A DNA stretch of 35,655 nucleotides from CAYLGT01 sp964383465 (GTDB lineage Bacteria > Patescibacteriota > Saccharimonadia > Saccharimonadales > Saccharimonadaceae): NCBI GenBank assembly GCA_964383465.1, contig CAYLGT010000008.1:1-35655 (forward strand), in the 5' to 3' direction. Below the pieces are notes generated by a model. That model saw only the letters and a list, made by a program, of their open reading frames with translations, had not been told where the DNA came from and did no database searches. Below are positions 1 to 5,989 of the stretch, piece after piece (positions within the stretch are counted from its first letter, which is position 1; the number at the start of each line of letters is the position of its first letter). The position numbers were made by a program, and so were the translations under genes.

Positions 1-2
1 CA

Positions 3-227
3 TCGGGCTCACAACCCTCAAGTATGCCAACACCGTCTAGCCCTGCAAGCTCCTCCGCTACCGCACCGTCAGACGCTCCAGCCGACATTCCTCCGCCACC
101 GCCAGCACCGCCTGTGCCTGGTATGCCTCAATCGAGCACACCAGCAGCCGGCACCCCGCCTGTAGCCGATACTGCAGCGCCAGCTTCGAGTGAACCAACC
201 CAGAAGCCATCAACACCTGTTGTCTAA
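3..227 (+). CDS. C-terminal Pro/Ala/Ser-rich tail of an upstream protein (5' truncated by window)
   Basis: The frame is open from the first bases of the window to the TAA at 225-227, so the gene begins outside. All 74 visible residues are low-complexity: Pro, Ala, Ser and Thr with a run of five prolines, no recognisable fold and no membrane segment. It reads like a disordered C-terminal extension. It lies 15 bases before rluB on the same strand. In many bacteria scpB (condensin accessory protein) sits immediately upstream of rluB, so a ScpB with a disordered tail is a reasonable guess, but nothing visible proves it. The internal ATG at 24 is not needed as a start. Confidence 0.55.
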   Translation, partial: SGSQPSSMPTPSSPASSSATAPSDAPADIPPPPPAPPVPGMPQSSTPAAGTPPVADTAAPASSEPTQKPSTPVV

Positions 228-229
228 GG

Positions 230-235
230 TATACT
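230..235 (+). promoter_or_regulatory. TATACT -10 box directly upstream of rluB
   Basis: TATACT lies 7 bases before the ATG of rluB. No convincing -35 is seen. The spacing to the start codon means that transcription from here would give a leaderless or nearly leaderless mRNA, as at der (2063) and the GH1 gene (31502). Confidence 0.45.
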
Positions 236-242
236 GTGACAT

Positions 243-935
243 ATGAAAAGTTCTGACACGACACGTGTCAACAAGTTTATTTCGCATGCAACCGGTCTCA
301 GTCGTCGTGAGGCCGATGCTGCTGTTACCGCAGGACGTGTAACTATAAACGGCGCAAAAGCTGCCATGGGAGCTCAGGTGTCGCCATCTGACGTCGTCAA
401 GCTCGACAACAAACCACTCGCCAGCCAGCAGCACTACACCTACGTACTGTTTCACAAACCAGTCGGCTATGTTTGCTCTCGACGTAAACAGGGAAGTAGC
501 CCGACGATCTACGACCTTCTGCCCAAAAACTATCGACCCCTCAAAACCGTCGGTCGTCTCGACCGCGACAGCTCTGGGCTTCTCCTTCTTACTGATGACG
601 GGGATTTCGCACACCGTATGACCCACCCGAGTTTTAAAAAACAAAAAACCTACGAAGTATCCCTCGACCACGCACTGCAGCCACTTCATAGGCAGATGGT
701 GAGCGATCACGGCATACAACTCGAAGACGGCGTCAGCCAGTTGACACTCGAGCGCCTCGTAGAAGGAGATGAAACTCGGTGGCGTGTCCTTATGCACGAA
801 GGACGCAATCGACAGATCCGCCGTACCTTTGCCGCACTCGGCTACACCGTGACTCGACTCCACCGCACCCAATTTGGCCCGTACATTCTAGGGAAACTTC
901 TCGCAGGTCACCCAGAAAAAACTTCACAAAAGTGA
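243..935 (+). CDS. rluB: rRNA pseudouridine synthase, RluB/RsuA family
   Basis: A 230-residue protein that would isomerise a uridine in rRNA (RluB acts on 23S, RsuA on 16S; sequence alone does not settle which). Residues about 7-55 form an S4 RNA-binding domain (RVNKFIS...SRREAD...GRVTING). The catalytic motif GRLDRDSSGL lies at 104-113 with the nucleophilic Asp at 107, followed by LLLLTDDG. The C-terminal HEGRNRQIRR motif, typical of the family, is near residue 185. Length is normal for a compact member. There is no good Shine-Dalgarno; a TATACT box 7 bases upstream suggests leaderless expression. The gene ends just before a strong bidirectional hairpin. Confidence 0.93.
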   Translation: MKSSDTTRVNKFISHATGLSRREADAAVTAGRVTINGAKAAMGAQVSPSDVVKLDNKPLASQQHYTYVLFHKPVGYVCSRRKQGSSPTIYDLLPKNYRPLKTVGRLDRDSSGLLLLTDDGDFAHRMTHPSFKKQKTYEVSLDHALQPLHRQMVSDHGIQLEDGVSQLTLERLVEGDETRWRVLMHEGRNRQIRRTFAALGYTVTRLHRTQFGPYILGKLLAGHPEKTSQK

Positions 936-937
936 AA

Positions 938-959
938 GGGTGCAGCCGAAGCTGCACCC
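938..959. terminator. UUCG-tetraloop terminator between rluB and the minus-strand cassette
   Basis: Perfect 9-bp stem GGGTGCAGC / GCTGCACCC. Read on the minus strand the loop is TTCG closed by C-G, the very stable UUCG tetraloop, followed by TTTCACTTTT. It therefore terminates the convergent cassette genes and possibly rluB. An identical stem-loop recurs at 1734-1755. Confidence 0.8.
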
Positions 960-971
960 TGGAAGAGTTGG

Positions 972-1268
972 TTAGCTCTTCACCATGACTTCCTGGAGCC
1001 ACGACTTGATCTGTTCGAGGCCATGAGTGACATCGTGCTGCCCCATATAGGTGGTGTAGAAGACGGTGCCGTCTTCCTCCATCCAGAAGCCTTTGACGTT
1101 GATGCCGATGAACTCGCGCAGTCGAGACTGAAAGAATTCTTCATATGGCCTGCCCTGAAGCGAAGGGACAGACAGGAAGTAACAAGTGCTCTCAACCTGC
1201 TGCACATTCTCGAGAATTGCGGGACCCACAGGTGTGCGCGGGAGAACTCTAAGCGTAATGCTTGGCAT
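972..1268 (-). CDS. Small soluble partner protein of duplicated cassette (copy 1)
   Basis: Unrecognised 98-residue protein, second gene of a two-gene minus-strand operon. It starts with ATG 8-9 bases after an AGAGG Shine-Dalgarno, 10 bases after the stop of the membrane protein gene. It shows no signal peptide or membrane segment. The sequence alternates beta-like and helical stretches and ends in a probable amphipathic helix with the motif IKSWLQEVM. Its last 33 residues align with the fragment encoded at 1768-1869 (VFYTTYMG / VIYYDQSL; IKSWLQ / IRLWLE), so it belongs to a small paralogous family. Function unknown; pairing with a membrane protein suggests a cytoplasmic partner. Confidence 0.72.
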   Translation of the reverse strand: MPSITLRVLPRTPVGPAILENVQQVESTCYFLSVPSLQGRPYEEFFQSRLREFIGINVKGFWMEEDGTVFYTTYMGQHDVTHGLEQIKSWLQEVMVKS

Positions 1269-1278
1269 GGCTACCTCT

Positions 1279-1593
1279 TTACTCTCTTGCTTCGTCTATG
1301 GAAGACCCGATGGCGAGTCCTTTGCTCTGTTGCTGAAGCTTGTGATCGCGATAGGTCACATAGGCAGCCACAACACTGAGCAGTAAGCCGATGAGCAGGA
1401 GGAGCTCGTCTCCTCTCATATGACTTTGAATGCCGATGATGAGCCAGGCGAGGCTCAAAGCACTACCACCGACCATCTTGCGACTCGGACTCACGCGACT
1501 CGGACGCCAGTAAAGCGTAACGACTGCCACCAGCATGAAAAACAACGCGAGCAAAGCAAACACGTCACTCCACCCAAACGTCTGACCAAACAT
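1279..1593 (-). CDS. Small three-TM membrane protein of duplicated cassette (copy 1)
   Basis: Unrecognised 104-residue membrane protein. Hydrophobic segments lie at about residues 10-27, 43-57 and 65-80, then a polar, charged C-terminal tail. ATG at 1593 is preferred over the GTG six bases earlier because a GGAGG Shine-Dalgarno lies five bases upstream of that ATG. It is first in an operon with the 98-residue partner. The 5' end and upstream region are repeated almost exactly at 1970-2068. Its architecture (three TM segments, small downstream partner, own terminator) resembles the units at 10870-14223, but without their PEDDPxW tail. Confidence 0.75.
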   Translation of the reverse strand: MFGQTFGWSDVFALLALFFMLVAVVTLYWRPSRVSPSRKMVGGSALSLAWLIIGIQSHMRGDELLLLIGLLLSVVAAYVTYRDHKLQQQSKGLAIGSSIDEARE

Positions 1594-1646
1594 GTCCACC
1601 TCCAGTGAAAGTCAGAATATGTATAAACTATCAGATTTTTACACTC

Positions 1647-1675
1647 TTAGCAACAGAGATCACCCCTGTTATACG
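1647..1675 (+). promoter_or_regulatory. Degenerate copy of the der promoter
   Basis: TTAGCA, 17 bases, TATACG. This aligns base for base with the der promoter at 2040-2068 (TTGTCA-17-TATACT) and was carried along by the segmental duplication. No gene follows it on the plus strand before the 1734 hairpin, so it looks vestigial. Confidence 0.5.
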
Positions 1676-1733
1676 GAGACTCAGATACAAAAACACGCTT
1701 GAGCCATAGGAAGAAATTTGCGCAAAAGTAAAG

Positions 1734-1755
1734 GGGTGCAGCCGAAGCTGCACCC
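1734..1755. terminator. Second copy of the UUCG-tetraloop terminator
   Basis: Same 9-bp stem and loop as 938-959, again with a short pyrimidine run on the minus-strand side. It closes the second cassette copy and supports a duplication unit that includes the terminator. Confidence 0.75.
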
Positions 1756-1767
1756 ACGTTGGGTTGG

Positions 1768-1869
1768 TTATGCCCTGAAAAACACTGCCGTCTCCAGCCA
1801 CAGCCTGATCTGCACGATACCGCTGTTGATATCCAGCATATCGAGGCTCTGGTCGTAGTAGATCACGTC
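1768..1869 (-). CDS. C-terminal fragment of a paralogue of the 98-aa partner protein (copy 2, cut by assembly gap)
   Basis: Thirty-three codons and a TAA, read from the edge of the N block. The residues align with the C terminus of the 972-1268 protein, with many substitutions, so this is a diverged paralogue and not a simple assembly echo. The start of the gene lies inside the gap. It should not be joined in frame with the MFGQT fragment at 1970-1986, which belongs to the preceding membrane-protein gene. Confidence 0.6.
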   Translation of the reverse strand, partial: DVIYYDQSLDMLDINSGIVQIRLWLETAVFFRA

Positions 1870-1969
1870 NNNNNNNNNNNNNNNNNNNNNNNNNNNNNNN
1901 NNNNNNNNNNNNNNNNNNNNNNNNNNNNNNNNNNNNNNNNNNNNNNNNNNNNNNNNNNNNNNNNNNNNN
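1870..1969. other. Assembly gap, exactly 100 N
   Basis: A round 100-base N block, the usual placeholder for a gap of unknown size. If copy 2 has the same length as copy 1 (start codon to terminator about 655 bases), roughly 500 bases are missing. The gap falls inside a tandem duplication, a common cause of broken assemblies. Confidence 0.98.
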
Positions 1970-1986
1970 AACGTCTGACCAAACAT
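1970..1986 (-). CDS. N-terminal fragment of second copy of the three-TM membrane protein (cut by gap)
   Basis: Only the first five codons (MFGQT) are visible before the N block. They and the upstream Shine-Dalgarno GGAGG are identical to copy 1 at 1577-1593. The remainder of the gene is in the gap. Confidence 0.6.
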
Positions 1987-2039
1987 GTCCACCTCCAGTG
2001 AAAGTCAGAATATGTATAAACTATCAGATTTTTATACCC

Positions 2040-2068
2040 TTGTCAACAGAGCGTACCTCTGTTATACT
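2040..2068 (+). promoter_or_regulatory. der promoter, overlapping a divergent cassette promoter
   Basis: TTGTCA, 17 bases, TATACT; the ATG of der follows after 8 bases, so the mRNA is probably leaderless. On the opposite strand, bases 2046-2041 read TTGACA, a perfect -35 for the minus-strand cassette, with a weak TAGTTT at 17 spacing. The two -35 elements overlap by five bases. Confidence 0.7.
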
Positions 2069-2076
2069 ATGTGCAT

Positions 2077-3483
2077 ATGTCAAAACTTCCTACCGTAGCA
2101 ATCGTTGGCCAAACAAATGTTGGTAAAAGCAGCTTGTTTAACCGTATTTACGGCTCGCAAGAGGCTATAGTTGCACGTGAAGCAGGAACGACCCGTGACA
2201 ACGTCGTGCGTCGCATCACCGAAGGCGACAAGAGCTTTTGGTTAGTGGACACCGCCGGTCTCAAAGACGCCGAAGACGAGTTTGAGGCAAGCATCCAGGA
2301 GCAGATAACTGAGGCGACTGAGCTCGCTGATGTGATCCTCGTCATGGTAGATGGCACCCAGTACCCTAGCGACGAAGACCGTCGCATCGCCAAAACTGCC
2401 CTCAAGTCGAAAAAGCCCGTACTGCTCGTCGTCAACAAAGTTGACCTCAAAGGGAGTCTGCCGGCCGAAGAATTCCGTCGTCTCGGTATAAAAGACATTC
2501 TCCTTACTAGCGCCGAACATAACCGGGGGGTAAATGCGCTTCTGTCCCGTATCTCCGAAGAGCTACCCGACACCTATGACCCAGAGCCGGACAACGTCCT
2601 ACGTATTGCGCTGGTTGGCCGACCAAATGTCGGTAAAAGCCATCTTTTCAACACTCTGGCTGGCAAGCAGCAGGCACTCGTCGCTAACATCGCCGGCACA
2701 ACCCGCGACGTCAACCGAGTTGGTGTTCGTTACCACAACCGCGACATAGAACTGCTCGACACCGCTGGCGTGCGCCGTAGCGGTAAACAAGAAGTCGGCA
2801 TCGAGAAGTTCTCGGTCCTTCGCACCCTCCAGGCCATCGAAGAAGCTGACGTTTGTTTCCTCCTCATGGATGTCAACGAACTCAGTACTCAGTTAGACCA
2901 AAAACTCGCCGGTATGATCAAAGAAGCAGGTAAAGGACTCGTGCTTGTCGTCAGTAAATGGGACTCCGTCGAAGGCAAAGACGCCTACACCCGCGACGCA
3001 CTAGCGCCCACGATTTCGCATCAGTTTGCCTTTGTTCCATGGGCGCCTCTCATATTTACGTCATCTGTTACCGGTCAGAACGTCAGCAAACTGTTTGACC
3101 TCGCCACCGACATAGACCTGCGTCGACATGACGAGCTAAAAACCAGCGAACTCAACCGCGTCCTCACTGCCTGTGTACGCAAACATCCGCCAGCCGGCCT
3201 CAAAAACACACTGCCAAAGCTGCGCTACATGGTCCAAACAGACGTCGGACCTCCATGGTTTGTCGTCTTTGGCTCTAACCTCAAGTTCCTCCACTGGTCT
3301 TACAAGCGCTACCTAGAACGCGCTATCCGTGAAATGCACGACTTCGACGGCACGCCGATCATGTTTAGTTTCCGCGACGAAAAACAGATAAAAGCCAACA
3401 AAGAACGCATAAAACAGGGCAAAGAACCTGTCACTAAGGCCTACAAAAAGAAAAAGGAAGCTGAAAAAACAGCCGGAAAATAA
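2077..3483 (+). CDS. der: Ribosome assembly GTPase Der (EngA)
   Basis: A 468-residue tandem GTPase needed for late 50S subunit assembly. The first G domain has GQTNVGKS at residues 11-18, DTAGL and NKVD; the second has GRPNVGKS from residue 181, DTAGV and SKWD. A KH-like domain occupies about residues 355-440 and is followed by a Lys-rich tail. The ATG at 2077 is chosen over the in-frame GTG at 2071: it gives the usual N terminus (MSKLPTVAIVG) and lies 8 bases after the -10 box. The pth gene follows after two bases, so the two are probably co-transcribed. Confidence 0.96.
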   Translation: MSKLPTVAIVGQTNVGKSSLFNRIYGSQEAIVAREAGTTRDNVVRRITEGDKSFWLVDTAGLKDAEDEFEASIQEQITEATELADVILVMVDGTQYPSDEDRRIAKTALKSKKPVLLVVNKVDLKGSLPAEEFRRLGIKDILLTSAEHNRGVNALLSRISEELPDTYDPEPDNVLRIALVGRPNVGKSHLFNTLAGKQQALVANIAGTTRDVNRVGVRYHNRDIELLDTAGVRRSGKQEVGIEKFSVLRTLQAIEEADVCFLLMDVNELSTQLDQKLAGMIKEAGKGLVLVVSKWDSVEGKDAYTRDALAPTISHQFAFVPWAPLIFTSSVTGQNVSKLFDLATDIDLRRHDELKTSELNRVLTACVRKHPPAGLKNTLPKLRYMVQTDVGPPWFVVFGSNLKFLHWSYKRYLERAIREMHDFDGTPIMFSFRDEKQIKANKERIKQGKEPVTKAYKKKKEAEKTAGK

Positions 3484-3485
3484 GC

Positions 3486-4040
3486 ATGAAACTCGTCCTC
3501 GCTCTAGGCAATCCCGAAGAGAAGTTCAAGAACAGTCGTCACAACGTAGGATTTCGAGTACTCACTGAGTACGCAGAGGCCAAAGGCATAGAATTTAGCC
3601 TCAAAGAAAAGTTCCGCGCTTGTATAGCTGAATGCACGGTCAATGACGAAAAGGTCATCCTCGCCAAACCAACCACCTACTACAACCTCGTCGGTGAAGC
3701 CGCTCGACTCATCTGTGATTTCTATAAAATCGCCCCTGAAGACGTTCTGGTAGTGCATGACGAACTTGCGCTGCCATTTGGTACGCTTCGTACCCGCTTA
3801 GGTGGTTCTGATGCTGGTAACAACGGCATAAAGTCCATGAACCAGCACTTGGGGCCAGCGACTGCACGCCTTCGTATAGGAGTCTATAACGACCTGCGGG
3901 ACCGCATAGACGACGCCGACTTTGTGCTCGGCAACTGGACGAAAGAGGAGAGCGAAGGACTTGAAAGCTTATACACTAAGTCCGTTCACATCATCGACCA
4001 GTTTATAGCTGGAACGTTCGAAGTGACTTCACACAAGTAG
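3486..4040 (+). CDS. pth: Peptidyl-tRNA hydrolase
   Basis: A 184-residue enzyme that cleaves peptidyl-tRNA released from stalled ribosomes. Visible family features: LGNPEEKF (Asn9), the catalytic His19 in NSRHNVGF, KPTTYYNLVGEA with Asn67, and HDELALPFG with Asp92. In the substrate-binding loop the usual His-Asn pair (His113-Asn114 in E. coli) reads Asn-Asn (112-113), and the usual Met before Asn67 is Tyr. The rest of the fold is intact, so I still call it functional. It starts two bases after der. Confidence 0.94.
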   Translation: MKLVLALGNPEEKFKNSRHNVGFRVLTEYAEAKGIEFSLKEKFRACIAECTVNDEKVILAKPTTYYNLVGEAARLICDFYKIAPEDVLVVHDELALPFGTLRTRLGGSDAGNNGIKSMNQHLGPATARLRIGVYNDLRDRIDDADFVLGNWTKEESEGLESLYTKSVHIIDQFIAGTFEVTSHK

Positions 4041-4069
4041 TTTACATGGGCGTAGTTTTGTTGTACTAT
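4041..4069 (+). promoter_or_regulatory. Promoter for the 4151 gene
   Basis: TTTACA, 17 bases, TACTAT, starting at the first base after the pth stop codon. Predicted transcription start is near 4076, about 75 bases before the 4151 start codon. Confidence 0.55.
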
Positions 4070-4104
4070 AGCCCTCAGTTTTCCAAAGCATCAGTCGACT
4101 AGAT

Positions 4105-4134
4105 CCTGTAGCTTCGGAGACGAAGTTTGACAGG
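4105..4134 (+). promoter_or_regulatory. Two-part stem-loop in the leader of the 4151 gene
   Basis: Outer stem CCTGT/ACAGG (4105-4109 with 4130-4134) and inner stem CTTCG/CGAAG (4112-4116 with 4121-4125), closed by a GAGA (GNRA) tetraloop. It ends seven bases before the GGAG Shine-Dalgarno, so it could influence translation. Confidence 0.5.
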
Positions 4135-4150
4135 AAGAGATGGAGTAGAC

Positions 4151-4543
4151 ATGCGTTGTATGTCATGCGGTGACAAGCGTAGTGGGCTCGACTGGTCGAC
4201 TGCCACTATCGTGGTCGCCGGCCGTCTGGACCAGCTCGTCACACGCCTGAAGGAGCAGGGACTCGTTCCGCCGACAAGGGAGCTGTTCCAGATCCGACAC
4301 GGTGCAGCCGGAATCAGGATGAATACTTTCGGCTGGCTCCTCCCCAAGCGTTCCGTGGACAGTGACATCATCCTTTCCGACGTGACGTGGCGACTCTACG
4401 AGGACACGACCTCGCTGCTCGGCTCGTCTCGCTGGACTGAAGTCAATCCTGGCGAGCTCTGCCTGTGTTCACTGCAGAACCTGGCAGACAGGCAGCTCTG
4501 GCTACAAGATCGCTTGCAGATCTCTCAGCGGCTGGCTATGTGA
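4151..4543 (+). CDS. Hypothetical 130-aa protein with N-terminal CxxC
   Basis: Unrecognised soluble protein. ATG at 4151 follows a GGAG Shine-Dalgarno at five bases and is preferred to the in-frame TTG at 4127. The N terminus begins MRCMSCGD, one CxxC pair; a second CLC pair lies near residue 103, so metal binding is possible but unproven. No signal peptide or membrane segment is seen. It has its own promoter and structured leader and lies in a run of similarly organised orphan genes (4151-6376) between pth and dprA, suggesting accessory cargo. Confidence 0.65.
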   Translation: MRCMSCGDKRSGLDWSTATIVVAGRLDQLVTRLKEQGLVPPTRELFQIRHGAAGIRMNTFGWLLPKRSVDSDIILSDVTWRLYEDTTSLLGSSRWTEVNPGELCLCSLQNLADRQLWLQDRLQISQRLAM

Positions 4544-4612
4544 GTCGGTTTGGAGTATCATCAAAGTGATTTTACGTAGACGCGTAGGGTAGTACTTCAT
4601 CCATTCCGCCAC

Positions 4613-4627
4613 ACTCCTTGAGGGAGT
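4613..4627 (+). promoter_or_regulatory. Small hairpin covering the ribosome-binding region of the 4636 ORF
   Basis: ACTCC/GGAGT with a five-base loop. The 3' arm contains the upstream half of the purine-rich AGGGAGTAGGG ribosome-binding region. Weak on its own. Confidence 0.3.
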
Positions 4628-4635
4628 AGGGAAAC

Positions 4636-4755
4636 ATGACCGCCGAAGTGTGTGAGCATGGTGCTGGCGTCTTCCTGTGCAACATGTGTGCAGGCGCCCA
4701 GCAGAACTTCGACCAACTGATGGCGCAGCCAGCACCCGCTGCTGCAGCCTCCTGA
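4636..4755 (+). CDS. Small 39-aa Cys/His protein
   Basis: A 39-codon ORF starting with ATG just after a strong purine-rich ribosome-binding region (AGGGAGTAGGG) and ending eight bases before a perfect terminator hairpin. It encodes a CEH motif at residues 6-8, a CNMC motif at 15-18 and an Ala/Pro-rich tail. The two Cys/His pairs could bind one zinc ion. The good ribosome site, cysteine spacing and tightly placed terminator argue for a real gene; no family is recognised. Confidence 0.5.
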   Translation: MTAEVCEHGAGVFLCNMCAGAQQNFDQLMAQPAPAAAAS

Positions 4756-4763
4756 GGCTTCAG

Positions 4764-4792
4764 GCCCCGGCAAATGCCGGGGCTTTCTCTTT
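4764..4792 (+). terminator. Rho-independent terminator after the 4636 gene
   Basis: Perfect 8-bp GC stem GCCCCGGC/GCCGGGGC with a four-base loop, followed by TTTCTCTTT. Confidence 0.85.
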
Positions 4793-4803
4793 GGTAGGGA
4801 AAA

Positions 4804-4831
4804 GGGGCGTGCCAACGAATTGACACGCCCC
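4804..4831 (-). terminator. Terminator of the minus-strand secreted-protein gene
   Basis: Perfect stem GGGGCGTG/CACGCCCC with a 12-base loop, followed on the minus strand by TTTTCCC. It stands back to back with the plus-strand terminator at 4764. Confidence 0.8.
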
Positions 4832-4848
4832 TGGGGGAGTGGAGGCAC

Positions 4849-5316
4849 CTATCGGCCGCACATGAAAGCGCCTTCGCGCACCGCCTGCTGGTCGCCATAA
4901 CGCACGACCGCAGTCAGCCACAGGCAAGGGTCACCCTTGAGCTTGACGACCGCGTAGTACGCGAAACGCCCGGAGGCCACGCGTTCACGGTCCTCGGTCA
5001 CCAGTGCGGCAATCGTCGGACCGGTCGCTCCGATGGCCTTGCCGGCATGCGCCACGACCACGCAGAAGTTGCGGGATCCCTTGGTGAAGATGCGGTAGCT
5101 CATGATGCGCGGCTGGTTGTGCTTCGCCTTGAAGCGTGTCGCCTGCCACGTCCAGCCCTTGCCGCATACCCCAGAATAACGGGGGTGGGCGACGATGTAC
5201 TCACCAGAAGCCTGCTTGTCCTGTCGGACCTGAGCCTGAGCGGCACCAGGAACGAGCAGTGTGGCCAGCAGGGAAAGGACGACTGCTGCACCCATTCGTG
5301 CGATCATGGTTCTCAT
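4849..5316 (-). CDS. Small secreted protein with signal peptide (hypothetical)
   Basis: A 155-residue protein starting at ATG 5316, four bases after a GAGGAGG Shine-Dalgarno; longer upstream starts are unnecessary. Residues 1-29 form a classical signal peptide: MRTMIAR, a hydrophobic core, then GAAQAQ with a probable cleavage site after AQA. The mature part of about 125 residues has four cysteines, enough for two disulfides, and no second membrane segment, so it is probably exported. No family is recognised. It is the only minus-strand gene in this accessory block and has its own terminator and a divergent promoter region. Confidence 0.7.
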   Translation of the reverse strand: MRTMIARMGAAVVLSLLATLLVPGAAQAQVRQDKQASGEYIVAHPRYSGVCGKGWTWQATRFKAKHNQPRIMSYRIFTKGSRNFCVVVAHAGKAIGATGPTIAALVTEDRERVASGRFAYYAVVKLKGDPCLWLTAVVRYGDQQAVREGAFMCGR

Positions 5317-5350
5317 GATGCCTCCTCGAGAAAGTTCTTCCATATAGGAC

Positions 5351-5415
5351 ATTGACTACTCTACAACGTTTATGATACTTTGTAAATAATTTCGTCGAGC
5401 CCTAATGCTCCGAAA
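5351..5415 (+). promoter_or_regulatory. Promoter and structured leader of the 5447 gene
   Basis: TTGACT (5351-5356) with GATACT 16 bases downstream, then at 5390-5415 a hairpin with arms TTTCG..GAGC and GCTC..CGAAA. The same hairpin design precedes the gene at 5990. A minus-strand TTTACA-17-TAGAGT in the same interval may serve the secreted-protein gene. Confidence 0.45.
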
Positions 5416-5446
5416 CGCACCGTCTCGTCACAGGAAGGTAACAACT

Positions 5447-5866
5447 ATGACCGATGTCACCATCTCACCGAAGTACATCTCCGACCTAAACGGTTGGTCG
5501 AACAACACGTGCAGCCCGGAGCTCGCCCAACAGATCACCGAGCGTGCCACACGGTTCGTCGCCACAACTGATCTGCCATACGTCGACGTGCTCATCATGA
5601 GCACCCCGAAACTGCGCCGGAAGTTCCGTCGTGATGGCAACAAGCTCGTCACAACCGTGGTGCATGGTCGGCTCATCATCCCGAGCTCCACGCACTTCAT
5701 GCACAACGTCCGCACCTTTGGCGTAGACCGAAATGGTCGCGTCTACGTCAGCCGCGACTACCCAGAGATCAGGGGAAAGGTCTTTCTGTGCCTGCACCCG
5801 TTGCCACAGGCGGCCATGGACCCTGGAGTCCTGGAGAGCGAGCTCCTGCCGCTGCTGCTTCCATGA
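5447..5866 (+). CDS. Hypothetical 139-aa protein
   Basis: Unrecognised soluble protein. ATG at 5447 follows an AGGAAGG Shine-Dalgarno; the in-frame ATG at 5405 lies inside the leader hairpin and is unlikely. The middle (about residues 40-105) alternates short hydrophobic strands and basic turns, suggesting a small alpha/beta fold; one segment is RRKFRRDGNK. No signal peptide, membrane segment or metal motif. It is flanked by its own promoter with hairpin leader and by a strong terminator, as is typical of this block. Confidence 0.65.
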   Translation: MTDVTISPKYISDLNGWSNNTCSPELAQQITERATRFVATTDLPYVDVLIMSTPKLRRKFRRDGNKLVTTVVHGRLIIPSSTHFMHNVRTFGVDRNGRVYVSRDYPEIRGKVFLCLHPLPQAAMDPGVLESELLPLLLP

Positions 5867-5881
5867 CCAAGTGACGCAAAC

Positions 5882-5914
5882 AGCCCCGAACCAGGTGTTC
5901 GGGGCTTTCACTTT
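5882..5914 (+). terminator. Terminator after the 5447 gene
   Basis: Perfect 10-bp stem AGCCCCGAAC/GTTCGGGGCT with a five-base loop, then TTCACTTT. Confidence 0.85.
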
Positions 5915-5940
5915 GTGGTGTTTCATAGTATGGTTATATA

Positions 5941-5973
5941 AATTTCGTCGAGCAAAGCTCCGAAATTCGGAGC
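5941..5973 (+). promoter_or_regulatory. Leader with two mutually exclusive hairpins before the 5990 gene
   Basis: Fold A pairs AATTTCG + GAGC (5941-5953) with GCTC + CGAAATT (5957-5967). Fold B pairs GCTCCGA (5957-5963) with TCGGAGC (5967-5973), a perfect 7-bp stem. The two compete for 5957-5963, and fold B ends 16 bases before the ATG. A TATATA at 5935-5940 may be the -10 box. Confidence 0.5.
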
Positions 5974-5989
5974 TTGAGAGTGGTGACAA

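Larger units (their letters stand above)
925..2068. repeat. Tandem duplication of a two-gene cassette with its promoter and terminator
   Basis: Copy 1 runs from about 925 to 1675 and copy 2 from about 1722 to 2068, the latter interrupted by the N block. Matching parts are the UUCG hairpin (938/1734), the partner-gene 3' end (972/1768), the membrane-gene start and Shine-Dalgarno (1593/1986) and the upstream promoter region (1600-1675/1993-2068). The starts are nearly identical while the partner-protein C termini have diverged. Confidence 0.75.

Noticed and set aside
210..872. Minus-strand open frame of 220 aa
   Set aside because: It lies antisense to rluB, whose motifs are unmistakable; it has no promoter or ribosome site.
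1759..2001. Open frames running through the N block on both strands
   Set aside because: They translate N as X and join parts of two different genes; the real gap size is unknown.
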